DNA of 64,000 nt from contig CAJSZQ010000017.1 in NCBI GenBank assembly GCA_910574185.1, positions 1 through 64,000 of the forward strand. The letters are read 5' to 3'. This document shows, piece by piece, positions 49,236-59,032 of this stretch (the stretch's first letter is position 1; each line of letters starts with the position of its first letter). This stretch comes from Lachnospiraceae bacterium. GTDB lineage: Bacteria; Bacillota; Clostridia; Lachnospirales; Lachnospiraceae. A program made the translations under genes and the position numbers. The notes beneath the pieces are model-generated. The model searched no databases and was not told where the DNA came from. It saw nothing but the letters and a program-made list of their open reading frames with translations.

Positions 49236-51170
49236 ATGAAGCATGGATTTGTAAAGGTAGCGGCAGCGACACCGGACATCCGGGTAGCAGATGTGGCGTT
49301 TAACAAAGAGCAGATATGCCAGATGATAGATGAGGCAGTTTCTAATGGGGCTAAGGTGGTAGTATTTCCGGAGTTGTGTATTACCGGATATACTTGTGGC
49401 GATTTGTTTACGCAGGAGGCGCTTTTAGCGCATGCCAGAGAGGCATTATTTGAGATTGCAGCGCATACAAAAGAAAAGGACGCGCTGATTTTCGTGGGAG
49501 CGCCTCTTTCCGTAGAAGGAGAACTCTATAATGTAGCGGCCGCGATGAACAGAGGGCGTATTCTGGGGTTGGTTACGAAGACATTTTTGCCGAATTACGG
49601 AGAATTTTATGAGATGAGGCAGTTTAGAGAAGGCCCGGAAATTGCAAGGAGGATTCGGCTTTTAGACGAATGGATACCCTTTGGCCCGCAGATTATCTTT
49701 GAGGCGAAGAATATGGAGAATCTGGTGGTAGCGGCGGAAATCTGCGAAGACGTATGGTCGCCTGTTCCGCCAAGCATTCAGGCGGCGAGAGAGGGAGCGA
49801 CGGTTATCGTCAACTGCTCCGCAAGTGATGAGACGATTGGTAAGGATGTCTACAGGGAAAGTCTTATAGGAGGTCAGTCGGCGAGGCTGATTGCGGGATA
49901 CATCTATGCCAATGCAGGGGAAGGCGAATCAACAACGGATTTGGTATTCGGCGGCCATAACATGATTGCAGAGAACGGTACGATTCTGGCAGTGAGTAAA
50001 CGGTTTGAGAATGGGATTATCTATTCAGAGCTGGATGTGAACCGTCTTGCCAGTGAAAGAAGGAAAAATACTACGTTTAAGATGTCTGATGGACGCTCGC
50101 TTATCAGGACTGTTTTTGAAATTGAACTTACGCCAACGAGGCTTACAAGGCGATTTGACTCCCGTCCCTTTGTACCGGATGAGGAGACGGAGCGCACAAA
50201 GCGATGCGAAGAAATTTTGACTATTCAGGCAATGGGACTTAAGAAAAGACTGATGCATGCAAATGCGAAAAGCGCGGTAGTAGGTATTTCAGGAGGATTA
50301 GATTCTACGCTGGCGCTTCTGGTGACGGCGAAAGCATTTGACGCTCTGGGACTTGACAGAAAGCAGATTCTTGCGGTGACCATGCCCTGTTTCGGCACCA
50401 CTGACCGGACTTATAACAATGCCTGCAAGATGTCGCTGTCTCTGGGAGCAGAGCTTCGGGAGGTGCCGATTAAGGATGCGGTGACACAGCATTTCAAAGA
50501 CATCGGCCATGACCCGGAAGACCACAGCGTAGCCTATGAGAACAGTCAGGCAAGGGAGCGGACGCAGGTGATTATGGACATTGCTAATGAGAAAGGCGGT
50601 CTGGTAATCGGAACCGGTGATATGTCGGAGCTGGCGCTTGGCTGGGCGACTTATAACGGGGACCATATGTCTATGTATGGGGTCAACGCTTCCGTCCCCA
50701 AAACCCTGGTAAGGCATCTGGTGCGTTACTATGCGGACACAACCAAAGATGAGGAGCTGAAAGCTGTGCTTTACGACGTGCTGGATACGCCGGTGAGTCC
50801 GGAGCTTCTGCCGCCGAAGGACGGCAAGATTGCCCAGAAGACAGAGGATTTGGTGGGTCCCTATGAGCTGCATGATTTCTTTCTTTATTATTTCCTTCGC
50901 TTTGGCTATGCGCCCAGTAAAATTTACCGGATTGCCCGGTATGCGTTTGACGGGGAATACGAAGACGCGGTGATTTATCAGTGGCTCCGCACGTTCTGCC
51001 GGAGGTTCTTTAGTCAGCAGTTTAAGCGGTCCTGCCTGCCGGACGGACCGAAAGTGGGGACGGTTGCTTTATCGCCGAGAGGAGACTGGCGGATGCCGAG
51101 CGACGCGTGTGCGGCAAGCTGGATGAGAGACCTTGAGGCAGTTAAGCCGGAGATTAGCGAAGTTATATGA
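49236..51170 (+). CDS. nadE: Glutamine-dependent NAD+ synthetase
   Basis: This 644-residue enzyme makes NAD+ from deamido-NAD+, ATP and glutamine. The N-terminal nitrilase-fold glutaminase has the Glu-Lys-Cys triad (FPELCITGYT, KTFLPNYGEF, AEICEDVWSP). The C-terminal synthetase has the P-loop VGISGGLDSTLAL and TGDMSELALGWATYNGDHMS. It lies between hslO and a C-GCAxxG-C-C gene. Start ATG behind GAGGAGGAAAAAG. Confidence 0.95.
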   Translation: MKHGFVKVAAATPDIRVADVAFNKEQICQMIDEAVSNGAKVVVFPELCITGYTCGDLFTQEALLAHAREALFEIAAHTKEKDALIFVGAPLSVEGELYNVAAAMNRGRILGLVTKTFLPNYGEFYEMRQFREGPEIARRIRLLDEWIPFGPQIIFEAKNMENLVVAAEICEDVWSPVPPSIQAAREGATVIVNCSASDETIGKDVYRESLIGGQSARLIAGYIYANAGEGESTTDLVFGGHNMIAENGTILAVSKRFENGIIYSELDVNRLASERRKNTTFKMSDGRSLIRTVFEIELTPTRLTRRFDSRPFVPDEETERTKRCEEILTIQAMGLKKRLMHANAKSAVVGISGGLDSTLALLVTAKAFDALGLDRKQILAVTMPCFGTTDRTYNNACKMSLSLGAELREVPIKDAVTQHFKDIGHDPEDHSVAYENSQARERTQVIMDIANEKGGLVIGTGDMSELALGWATYNGDHMSMYGVNASVPKTLVRHLVRYYADTTKDEELKAVLYDVLDTPVSPELLPPKDGKIAQKTEDLVGPYELHDFFLYYFLRFGYAPSKIYRIARYAFDGEYEDAVIYQWLRTFCRRFFSQQFKRSCLPDGPKVGTVALSPRGDWRMPSDACAASWMRDLEAVKPEISEVI

Positions 51171-51254
51171 TGCGTCTGGCAGATATTGCCGCCGGATTTG
51201 CAGACGGAGTGCGGAGATAGAGATTGGAGAAGGAATAGAAAAGGAGAATCTGAT

Positions 51255-51665
51255 ATGGGTAAATTAGCGGATTGTGCAGTTCATAAATTTACAGAGAAGA
51301 GATATAATTGCTGCCAGGCAGTGATTTGCGCGGTTTGCGAGGAATATGGGGTAGCGGAACTGGATGCGTTCAAGATGACGGAAGGCTTTGGCGCGGGCAT
51401 GGGCGGCTTAGGGGATACCTGCGGGGCGGTGACCGGTCTGTTCCTTTCCCTGAGCCTTGCCAACAGCGCGGGGGACATGGAGAAACCCAGAGAGACGAAG
51501 ATGGATACCTATAAGAAAGTCCGCGCGGCGGCGGAGGCGTTTAAGGAGAAACACGAATCTTTGTACTGCAGGGATATTCCCAAAGAAAAAGGGGAGCAGC
51601 CGCTCCCCAGTTGCATCAGATGTGTGAGGGACGCGGCTGAGATTGCGGAGAAGATGCTGGCATAA
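51255..51665 (+). CDS. C-GCAxxG-C-C family protein
   Basis: This 136-residue cysteine-rich protein has NCCQAVICAVCEEYG, then GAGMGGLGDTCGAVTG, and later Cys residues (YCRDIPKE, SCIRCVRD). This fits the C-GCAxxG-C-C family, thought to be redox-active or metal-binding. The ATG at 51255 follows AAAAGGAGAATC. It lies 84 bp after nadE and is probably co-transcribed. Confidence 0.85.
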   Translation: MGKLADCAVHKFTEKRYNCCQAVICAVCEEYGVAELDAFKMTEGFGAGMGGLGDTCGAVTGLFLSLSLANSAGDMEKPRETKMDTYKKVRAAAEAFKEKHESLYCRDIPKEKGEQPLPSCIRCVRDAAEIAEKMLA

Positions 51666-51943
51666 TTAGTAAAGAATGCTTATTTGTTTTACTCCTATTT
51701 TGCAGATGATGCGATATGGGAGCATGAAAAATGATTGAAATCAAAGCGGGTATCATAAATTCGGCCGGAACCACTGCGCCGGAAATCAAATCTACATTTT
51801 CTGACATTTGGCAATACTATTTTGAGCCGCTCTGGAGCAGTGTTTTGAGAAGTAGAAAATGATTGGTATATATCAAGGGCACGCCGTAATACATGCCCCG
51901 TCGAGGCGGGCAGACTTCGTCCGCTAAGGGATGGAAGTTAATA
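51666..51943. other. Intergenic region without gene
   Basis: No coding frame with a ribosome binding site is seen. The stretch 51875-51935 contains a hairpin-like TGCCCCGTCGAGGCGGGCA and GC-rich surroundings that look structured, but I cannot assign it to a family. The rest shows no recognisable signal. Confidence 0.5.
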
Positions 51944-51988
51944 AAAAGGGGAGCCTTGCAGCTATATAAGGCTGCAGGACTCCCTTAA
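51944..51988 (-). terminator. pgi terminator
   Basis: AAGGGGAGCC-TTGCAGC pairs with GCTGCAGGACTCCCTT around TATATAAG; on the minus strand it ends in a U-run. Confidence 0.88.
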
Positions 51989-52005
51989 TTAGTTCTTTTA
52001 CAGTT

Positions 52006-53589
52006 TTATATATCTAACAAATCGCTGAATGCCTTCAAGGCTCCGTCCGTATCATGTGCAAGTACGCGTTTTGCCAGAACCTTGCCAAGCTGAACGCCTT
52101 CCTGGTCGAAACTGTTTACATTCCATAAAAATCCCTGGAACATAATCTTATTCTCAAAGTGAGCCAGCAGCGCGCCCAGAGATTCCGGCGTTAACTGGTC
52201 GCCGATGATGATGCTGGAAGGACGTCCGCCCTCAAACCGCTTGTTTGGATTCTCGTCGTCTTTGCCACAGGCAAATGCGATAATCTGCGCCGCTACATTG
52301 GCGCATAATTTGGCCTGGCTGGTACTTCCTTCAATCACTACGTCCATGCCAATCTGGCTGTTTTTAAAGCCTACGAACTGCAGTGGAACGATATCGGTTC
52401 CCTGATGCAGTAACTGATAGAAAGAATGCTGTCCGTTGGTGCCCGGTTCTCCGAAGATGATTGGTCCGGTCACATAATCCACCGGTTCCCCGAAGCGGTT
52501 GACAGACTTGCCGTTCGACTCCATGTCGCACTGTTGTAAATGTGCAGGGAAGCGGCTTAATGCCTGAGAGTACGGCAGAACTGCTGTGCAGGGATAACCC
52601 TGGACGTTACGCTCATAAAGACCAATCAGTGCGTCTAACATATCTGGGTTTTTCAGGATATCCGTATTTGCTGCAAGTTTGTCTTCCTCGGCAGCGCCTG
52701 CAAGAATTCTTGCAAATATGTCCGGTCCGAATGCCAGCGACAGAACGACTCCTCCCACAGCAGAGGAAGAAGAATAACGTCCGCCAATGAAGTCGTCCAT
52801 AAATACTGCTGCCAGATAATCGTCGCTCTTAGCCAGAGGAGAAGTCTCGCTTGTAACCGCAAGCATATGTCTGGACGGGTCTAAGCCGGCCTTTTTTAAC
52901 GCATCTTTTACAAAAGATTCGTTGGTAAGCGTCTCAAGCGTCGTTCCTGATTTGGAGACTACGATGAACAGGGAGCGGGAAACGTCGATGGATTTTAAAA
53001 CAGCCGCCGCGTCATCCGGGTCAACGTTGCTGATAAATTTGGCTTCCATCTTCAGCGCGTCGTTTTCTCTCGCCCAGTTTTCCAGAGCAATATACAAAGC
53101 GCGGGGACCAAGGTCGCTTCCGCCGATACCAATCTGAACGACGGTGGTGAATTTCTCGCCTGCGGCATTCGTAATCTCGCCTGCGTGGACTTTGTTTGCA
53201 AAATCCGCGGCCTTTTTCTGCTGTGAAACATAGAACTCACGCTTGTCTGCGCCGTCGACGATAACTGCGTCGCCCATCTGTCTGCGGGCTAAGTGATGGA
53301 GCACCAGACGCTTTTCACCGGTGTTGATGACTGCTCCGTTGTATAATTCTTTAAACTTATCTGCAAGCTGCTGTTCTTCGGCCAGTTCAGCAAGTACTTT
53401 TAAGATTTCCTCGTCCACTTCCTTTGCGGCATAGTTGAAGCTTAAGCCTGCCGCCATAGGCGCGCTGTAGCGGGCCACACGATCGGCTCCCCCATCGCCG
53501 GACATTGCGTCGGCAACGCTGACGTGATTTTTCAAACCTGCAAGCTTTTTATAGGATGCCAGAGTGTCAAGATTATTCCATGTTACCAT
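52006..53589 (-). CDS. pgi: Glucose-6-phosphate isomerase
   Basis: This 527-residue enzyme interconverts glucose 6-phosphate and fructose 6-phosphate. Motifs include IGIGGSDLGPRALYIALENW, VSKSGTTLETLTNE, FIGGRYSSSSAVGGVVLS and the C-terminal NSFDQEGVQLGK. The ATG at 53589 (MVTWNNLDTLASYKKLAGLK) follows AAGGAGGAATGAAACT; the track start further upstream has no such site. It feeds glucose from the GH94/GH3 locus into glycolysis. Confidence 0.95.
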   Translation of the reverse strand: MVTWNNLDTLASYKKLAGLKNHVSVADAMSGDGGADRVARYSAPMAAGLSFNYAAKEVDEEILKVLAELAEEQQLADKFKELYNGAVINTGEKRLVLHHLARRQMGDAVIVDGADKREFYVSQQKKAADFANKVHAGEITNAAGEKFTTVVQIGIGGSDLGPRALYIALENWARENDALKMEAKFISNVDPDDAAAVLKSIDVSRSLFIVVSKSGTTLETLTNESFVKDALKKAGLDPSRHMLAVTSETSPLAKSDDYLAAVFMDDFIGGRYSSSSAVGGVVLSLAFGPDIFARILAGAAEEDKLAANTDILKNPDMLDALIGLYERNVQGYPCTAVLPYSQALSRFPAHLQQCDMESNGKSVNRFGEPVDYVTGPIIFGEPGTNGQHSFYQLLHQGTDIVPLQFVGFKNSQIGMDVVIEGSTSQAKLCANVAAQIIAFACGKDDENPNKRFEGGRPSSIIIGDQLTPESLGALLAHFENKIMFQGFLWNVNSFDQEGVQLGKVLAKRVLAHDTDGALKAFSDLLDI

Positions 53590-53713
53590 AGTTTCATTCC
53601 TCCTTAAATGAACGCCAATGATACATTGGCAAAATATGTATGAATTAATTGTACTAAAGAATAGGTTCAATTTCAAGTTGTAGTTCACAAGCTTTGTTTC
53701 ATATGCCAGAGTT

Positions 53714-53793
53714 TAGTCACTGTTCACATGTTGCCTGCCGGACGCGGATTGAATCAGGAGCATGTCTCTAAACAGACGGAGTGAACAATAACC
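53714..53793. repeat. GTTCACA-type palindromic element
   Basis: CACTGTTCACA near 53718 and GTGAACAATAAC at 53781-53792 form the ends. The interior GCCTGCCGGACGCGGATTGA continues as ATCAGGAGCA and is identical to that at 63695-63789. The right half is diverged and lacks the complement of GATTGAATCAG. Confidence 0.65.
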
Positions 53794-53828
53794 GTACAGG
53801 AAACGCGTATGAATAGTAGTCAAAGATA

Positions 53829-53858
53829 TTGTAGACTTTTCAGGCAATATGATATAAA
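53829..53858 (+). promoter_or_regulatory. Possible promoter of hybrid kinase gene
   Basis: TTGTAG (53829-53834), an 18-bp spacer and TATAAA (53853-53858), about 90 bp before the start codon. Confidence 0.45.
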
Positions 53859-53947
53859 ATTATTTATAGTTGGGCTTTTGAAGTCCGCTGAGGGAATCGT
53901 ATCGAACGATTTTCCGGGATAAAAGGTTAAGGTTTGGGGTGTGAAAA

Positions 53948-56122
53948 TTGGAAAGGAAACACAGAACTTTTTATTCGCTGATAATTGCTTCCGCATTGGT
54001 GATTGTCTGTTTTATCACCTTCTTTTATGTCAGATTGCTGAATGAATCTATTTCAGATAATACCATCAGCTCAATCAGTGAAATCGCAGAACATGATAAA
54101 GAAGCCATCCAGTCCAGTATAGAAGTGTATTGGGAAGAACTTCGCGAGATATACGAAAGACTGAAATTCCATGAATGTAATACGATACAGAAGGCAGAGG
54201 AAAGGATGAGTATGGAAGGCGCTCCCGGCAAATTTTTGCATGTCTGTCTGCTTGCGGAAGACGGCACTGTATATACTGATACCTGCAAAACATATATTCC
54301 CAGGAATAATCCGGAAGATGGGGAACTGGATTTACTAAAATGTTTTGCAAAAAATGAAAATAAGGTAATCGTACGATTCGACGACCAGTTTCGGAAGGGG
54401 AAATTGCCGAAAGAAAATATTCTCTATGGAATCAGGCTGGAGAACTATCGGCTAGAGGGAAAGAAGATACTTGCGCTGATAGGAATCAGCGGCGTTTCGT
54501 CCATTCAGGATAATATGGTGATTGACAGCTTTATCAAAAATGGAGAGACCAGAGGCCACAGCGCGCTGGTTGATATGAAAGGGAACTATATTGTCGATAT
54601 CAACAAAGAAGTATACCAGAATGACCAGAATAACCTGTATGTTCACCTGTCGGAATCCGAGGATTCTGAGCTTACGAATCAAGACGTTTCAAAGAAGCTT
54701 CTGAATCAGGAGACTTTCTGTTTTTACCATACCCATGTGGGAGAGCGGTCAAGAGAATTATTTTATTTTATTCCTTTTGAGGAGGATATCAATCTGTATT
54801 TTATTATGTCTGTCAATGAAGAGGTTTTTCTAGAGCAGACCAGGGCGTTTACCACGATGAGCATAGCGATGCTGATTATCAGTATGCTGACAGTCATCAG
54901 TATGCTTCTGGTTGTGATGAAATATCAGATTAGAACAATAAGAACCTCGGAGAAGGCCAGGGCCCAGAAAGAATTTCTCTCAAATATGAGTCATGAGATA
55001 CGCACTCCTTTAAACGGCCTGATTGGGATTAATCATCTTGTCCAGTCTCATATTGATGAAGACAACCAGAGACCGCAGATTAAGGAGTGGCTGAAGAAAT
55101 CGGACAGTACCGCTAAGTATCTATTGTCTCTGGTAAATGATATCCTGGATATGTCGAAACTCCAGGCGGGTAAGGTAGACTTAATAAACGAGCCGTTTCT
55201 GATATCTTCGCTGATGGATGAACTGGCCGCCATGCAGACAGATAATATTGAGAGTCGGGGTGTAAAATTTATTCTTGAGAAGGATATCATAGAGCCTTGT
55301 GTTCTGGGAGATGTAACGCGAGTGAAACAAGTGCTGATGAATATTGTGGGAAACGCGGCCAAATTTACGCCGGAGGGCGGACATATTAGACTGTCAGTGA
55401 GACAAAAAATGACAGATTCTATGCATGTGACGACAGTCTATCAGTGCGACGATACTGGGATTGGGATTTCCCAGGAGTATATAGACAGGATATTTGATTC
55501 ATTCAGCCAGGAGGGAAATAGAGCGGCAGGAGAAATCAAGGGAACCGGTCTTGGTATGGCGATTAGCAAACTGCTTACAAACGCCATGGGTGGAGATATC
55601 AGAGTAGAGAGCGAGCTGAATGTGGGAAGCACTTTTACGGTTGCGATTCCTTCTGTGATTGTAAAAGAGCCGCCGGATTATTTGAAAGAAAAGAAGAAAG
55701 AGGATGCGTCAGAAAGAAGCCGGATAACGTCGGGCAGAAAGGAAGACCGAATGGTCAAGATTTTGGTTGCGGAAGATGTGGAACTGAATGCAGAGGTTCT
55801 TCTGGAGATTCTGGAAATGGAAGGTTTTGAAACGGCTCATGCACAGAACGGGGAAGAGGCGGTGGAGAAGTTCCTCCAGTCTGCGCCCGGTGAGTTTGAT
55901 ATCATCCTGATGGATATGCAGATGCCGGTGATGGACGGATGTACTGCATGCCGAAAGATACGAAGCCTAGACAGAGAGGATGCGAGAAAAGTCAAGATTT
56001 ATGCTTGTACCGCAAATACTTTTCAAGAGGATAGAGATATGGCGTTGGAAAGCGGGATGGATGATTTTCTGACGAAACCCATTGACGTGGATATGCTTCT
56101 GAAGAAGATGGGAAAATTATAA
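53948..56122 (+). CDS. Hybrid sensor histidine kinase with receiver domain
   Basis: This 724-residue protein has an N-terminal membrane helix (LIIASALVIVCFITFFYVRL), an extracellular sensor of about 270 residues (Cache-like), a second helix (MSIAMLIISMLTVISMLLVV), a HisKA domain with His in SNMSHEIRTPLNGL, a HATPase domain (IVGNAAKFTPEGG, DDTGIGISQEYI, GTGLGMAISKLL), and a C-terminal receiver with phospho-acceptor Asp in DIILMDMQMPVMDG. It starts at TTG 53948 behind GGGGTGTGAAAA. There is no DNA-binding output or regulator next to it, so the phosphate goes to a distant partner. The signal is unknown. Confidence 0.9.
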   Translation: MERKHRTFYSLIIASALVIVCFITFFYVRLLNESISDNTISSISEIAEHDKEAIQSSIEVYWEELREIYERLKFHECNTIQKAEERMSMEGAPGKFLHVCLLAEDGTVYTDTCKTYIPRNNPEDGELDLLKCFAKNENKVIVRFDDQFRKGKLPKENILYGIRLENYRLEGKKILALIGISGVSSIQDNMVIDSFIKNGETRGHSALVDMKGNYIVDINKEVYQNDQNNLYVHLSESEDSELTNQDVSKKLLNQETFCFYHTHVGERSRELFYFIPFEEDINLYFIMSVNEEVFLEQTRAFTTMSIAMLIISMLTVISMLLVVMKYQIRTIRTSEKARAQKEFLSNMSHEIRTPLNGLIGINHLVQSHIDEDNQRPQIKEWLKKSDSTAKYLLSLVNDILDMSKLQAGKVDLINEPFLISSLMDELAAMQTDNIESRGVKFILEKDIIEPCVLGDVTRVKQVLMNIVGNAAKFTPEGGHIRLSVRQKMTDSMHVTTVYQCDDTGIGISQEYIDRIFDSFSQEGNRAAGEIKGTGLGMAISKLLTNAMGGDIRVESELNVGSTFTVAIPSVIVKEPPDYLKEKKKEDASERSRITSGRKEDRMVKILVAEDVELNAEVLLEILEMEGFETAHAQNGEEAVEKFLQSAPGEFDIILMDMQMPVMDGCTACRKIRSLDREDARKVKIYACTANTFQEDRDMALESGMDDFLTKPIDVDMLLKKMGKL

Positions 56123-56166
56123 CATGTCGAACAGAGCTTTCGCATCATAGTATAGATGAAATAAAG

Positions 56167-56203
56167 AATGCCGGAACATGAGCTCCATGTTCCGGCATTA
56201 AGA
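56167..56203. terminator. Bidirectional terminator
   Basis: AATGCCGGAACATG (56167-56180) is a perfect complement of CATGTTCCGGCATT (56186-56199). It lies between the convergent kinase and S1-domain genes. Confidence 0.88.
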
Positions 56204-56959
56204 TTATAATTTGATGTTTTTGAATAAATCGCCAAGACTTGTTCCGATGTTTTCAGCCTTCGGAATATGGACTTTCTCAGAAACTTCCTCAGTTTTTTCT
56301 TCCAGCGCTTTCATACTAAGGCTGATCTTGCCGTCTTTAATTCCGATTACCTTGACTTCTACCTCGTCGCCTTTGCTCAGCACGTCAGAAGGGTATTTTA
56401 CGCGCTTATTGCTGATCTGGGATACATGGACAAGCCCCGAAAGACCGTCTTCCAGATTGACAAATGCGCCATAGTTCTGGAGGCTGTCTACTACGCCTTT
56501 CATAACGCTTCCTACCTTGACTGCGGCAATTTTGGCTTCCTTTGCAGCTTTTTCTTCTTCCTTCAGGATCTCCCTTGCGGAGAGTACCAGGCGGTTCTCT
56601 GCTTCGTTGACGTCGATAACGATAACGCTCAACTCTTTGAGCAGATAATCTTCCAGATTCTCAATATAGGAAAGAGATAATCTGGAAGCCGGGATAAATC
56701 CCCTGAGTCCTTCTACCATGGCGATGGCTCCGCCATTAACGATTCCTTCAATTTTGATTGGGAGTTTAGTTTTCTCTTCCATGTAGCGCTTTACCACATT
56801 CCATGGATTAGCATCGTCAAAATGCTCTTCATAGTCTGCCATAGTCTCCGCCGTTTGCGTCTCTTCTGTAGCCGGCGCTGCTTCTGCTGTCACAGCGTCA
56901 GGCTCGTTGGTCACAGTCTCTGTCTGCGCCTCTTTTTTCTGTAATAATTCTTCGCTCAT
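56204..56959 (-). CDS. S1 RNA-binding domain protein (ribosomal S1-like)
   Basis: This 251-residue protein has an acidic N-terminal tail followed by two S1 OB-fold domains (NAIAMVEGLRGFIPASRLSL-like first domain; GSVMKGVVDSLQNYGAFVNL and GLSGLVHVSQISNKRVKYPS in the second). It resembles the shortened RpsA homologues of Firmicutes that bind mRNA or ribosomes. The ATG at 56959 follows GGGAAAGGAACG; the longer frame to 57019 adds a hydrophobic stretch unlike the family. Confidence 0.88.
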   Translation of the reverse strand: MSEELLQKKEAQTETVTNEPDAVTAEAAPATEETQTAETMADYEEHFDDANPWNVVKRYMEEKTKLPIKIEGIVNGGAIAMVEGLRGFIPASRLSLSYIENLEDYLLKELSVIVIDVNEAENRLVLSAREILKEEEKAAKEAKIAAVKVGSVMKGVVDSLQNYGAFVNLEDGLSGLVHVSQISNKRVKYPSDVLSKGDEVEVKVIGIKDGKISLSMKALEEKTEEVSEKVHIPKAENIGTSLGDLFKNIKL

Positions 56960-57200
56960 AATACTCGTTCCTTTCCCATAAATTCCCAATAAAAATAACA
57001 GAACAAAGAGTCCTGCCATGTAGCCACAGACGGGGAGACCGGCCTATAGCTACAGATTTTTATGATTATCACTAGTATAACACAGAGAACGATTTTATTC
57101 AAAAAGAAAATGCAAAGAAGTGCAAATTTTCGGTTGACGCGGATGAGAAAAGATGGCAAGCTTAGTATAGGAGTATTCATGCAGAAAGGGATTTGTACAT

Positions 57201-58862
57201 ATGGAGAATAATAAGGAGATTATTAAATCAAAAAAAGTATATGTGGTCGGACATAAGAACCCCGATACAGATTCTATTTGTTCAGCGATAGCCTATGCAT
57301 ATTTAAAAAGAGAGATAACCGGAGAGAAGTATTCGCCCAGAAGAGCGGGACAGATTAATGAGGAGACACAGTATGTGCTGAACCGGTTTAAGGTAAAGGC
57401 GCCGAAGCTTCTTACAGATGTCAAACTGCAGGTGAAAGATGCGGATATTCACGTAATTGAGGGAGCGGGTCCGAACGTTTCTATTAAGCGGGTATGGGAG
57501 CTGATGAAGAAACAGCATGTAAAGACCATTCCGGTGTTGGAGAATGGAGAATTGCTGGGGATTGCTACCACAGGAGACATTGCAAGCTCCTATATGGATG
57601 TGTATGACGATACGATTCTGGGAGAGGCAAAGACTCAGTACAAGAATATCATTGATACATTGGATGGGACGCTTCTGACCGGCGATCCGAATAAGTATTT
57701 TACGAATGGAAAGGTAGCGATTGGAGCATCCAGTCCAGAGCTGATGACAGAATTTATTTTTGAGAATGATTTGGTGATTCTTGGAAATAGATATGAGTCT
57801 CACTCCTGCGCAATTGATATTAATGTCGGATGCATCATTGTATGTCAGAATGCTCCGGTATCCGAGATACTTTTAAAAAGGGCGCAGTCGCAGGATATTG
57901 TGATTATTCAGACGCCTCATGATACCTTTAATGTCGCCAGACTCATTAATCAGAGCGTTCCTGTAGAGCATTTTATGACCAGGGGGCCCATTTATGCATT
58001 TCATCTGGATGATTATATGGATGAAGTCAGGAAGAACATTACAAAGAAGAAATTTCGTGAATTTCCAATACTTACCCGGCAGGAAAAATTGGTGGGATTT
58101 ATTTCCAGACGTCGCGTTATGAGCGTCAGGAAAAAACAAGTGATTCTTGTGGACCATAACGAGAAATCTCAGGCAGTGGACGGACTGGAAGAGGCGGAGA
58201 TTATGGAGATTATTGATCACCACAGGCTGGGAAGTATTGAAACGATGGGGCCTGTATATTTCAGGAATCAGCCGGTAGGATGTACGGCAACTATTGTTTA
58301 TCAGATGTATCAGGAGAATCAGGTAGAGATTACACCACAGATTGCGGGTCTTTTATGCTCTGCGATTATTTCCGATACCCTGCTGTTTCGTTCTCCTACC
58401 TGTACGGCTGTGGATGTGGCGACAGCCGAGAAGTTGGCGGAGATAGCCGAGATTGATATGGAGGAGATGGCGGCGGCTATGTTCCGGGCTGGAAGTAACC
58501 TTGAGGATAAAACGGCGGAGGAACTTTGTTTTCAGGATTTTAAGCAGTTTACCGTAGGTGAAAAGGTTTTTGGAGTAGGGCAGATTAATTCTATGAGTGG
58601 AGACGAATTAGATGATATCAAAGAAATGATAACGGAATATCTGCCCACAGCGCTTCAGAATAATAAGTTGGATATGATTTACTTTATGCTGACGGATATT
58701 CTGGATGAGTCGTCGGAGATTATGTGCTATGGACCCGGTGCAAAGGAAGCGGTGATTGATGCGTTTGGGCTGGCGGAGAATACGGACAGAATGATACTTA
58801 AGAAGGTTGTTTCCAGAAAGAAACAGGTAGTACCGGCGCTGGTGGCAGCGATGCAGCATTAA
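57201..58862 (+). CDS. Manganese-dependent inorganic pyrophosphatase with CBS and DRTGG domains
   Basis: This 553-residue family II pyrophosphatase hydrolyses PPi. The DHH domain starts VVGHKNPDTDSICSAIAYAY and continues after the insert with VDHNEKSQAVDG, IIDHHRLGSI and the DHHA2 region (AGLLCSAIISDTLLFRSPTC). Between them are two CBS domains (KTIPVLENGELLGIATTGDI; FPILTRQEKLVGFISRRRVM) surrounding a DRTGG-like domain, the regulated CBS-PPase type that responds to adenine nucleotides. It is divergent from the S1-like gene. Confidence 0.93.
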   Translation: MENNKEIIKSKKVYVVGHKNPDTDSICSAIAYAYLKREITGEKYSPRRAGQINEETQYVLNRFKVKAPKLLTDVKLQVKDADIHVIEGAGPNVSIKRVWELMKKQHVKTIPVLENGELLGIATTGDIASSYMDVYDDTILGEAKTQYKNIIDTLDGTLLTGDPNKYFTNGKVAIGASSPELMTEFIFENDLVILGNRYESHSCAIDINVGCIIVCQNAPVSEILLKRAQSQDIVIIQTPHDTFNVARLINQSVPVEHFMTRGPIYAFHLDDYMDEVRKNITKKKFREFPILTRQEKLVGFISRRRVMSVRKKQVILVDHNEKSQAVDGLEEAEIMEIIDHHRLGSIETMGPVYFRNQPVGCTATIVYQMYQENQVEITPQIAGLLCSAIISDTLLFRSPTCTAVDVATAEKLAEIAEIDMEEMAAAMFRAGSNLEDKTAEELCFQDFKQFTVGEKVFGVGQINSMSGDELDDIKEMITEYLPTALQNNKLDMIYFMLTDILDESSEIMCYGPGAKEAVIDAFGLAENTDRMILKKVVSRKKQVVPALVAAMQH

Positions 58863-59032
58863 AATATTTACAGATGCTTTAAGCAGTTGCCAGAGAAAAG
58901 GTAAGAAGTAATTTGATAACTGCGTCAGGCTGTAAAGCCAGAGCGTTCCGGAAGGCTTCTGCTTCGAGCAGTATGGAAAACGGTTTGTGTAGATTTTAAT
59001 ATCTTGGAGGAATTGAAAAGAAGGCGAAGAAT

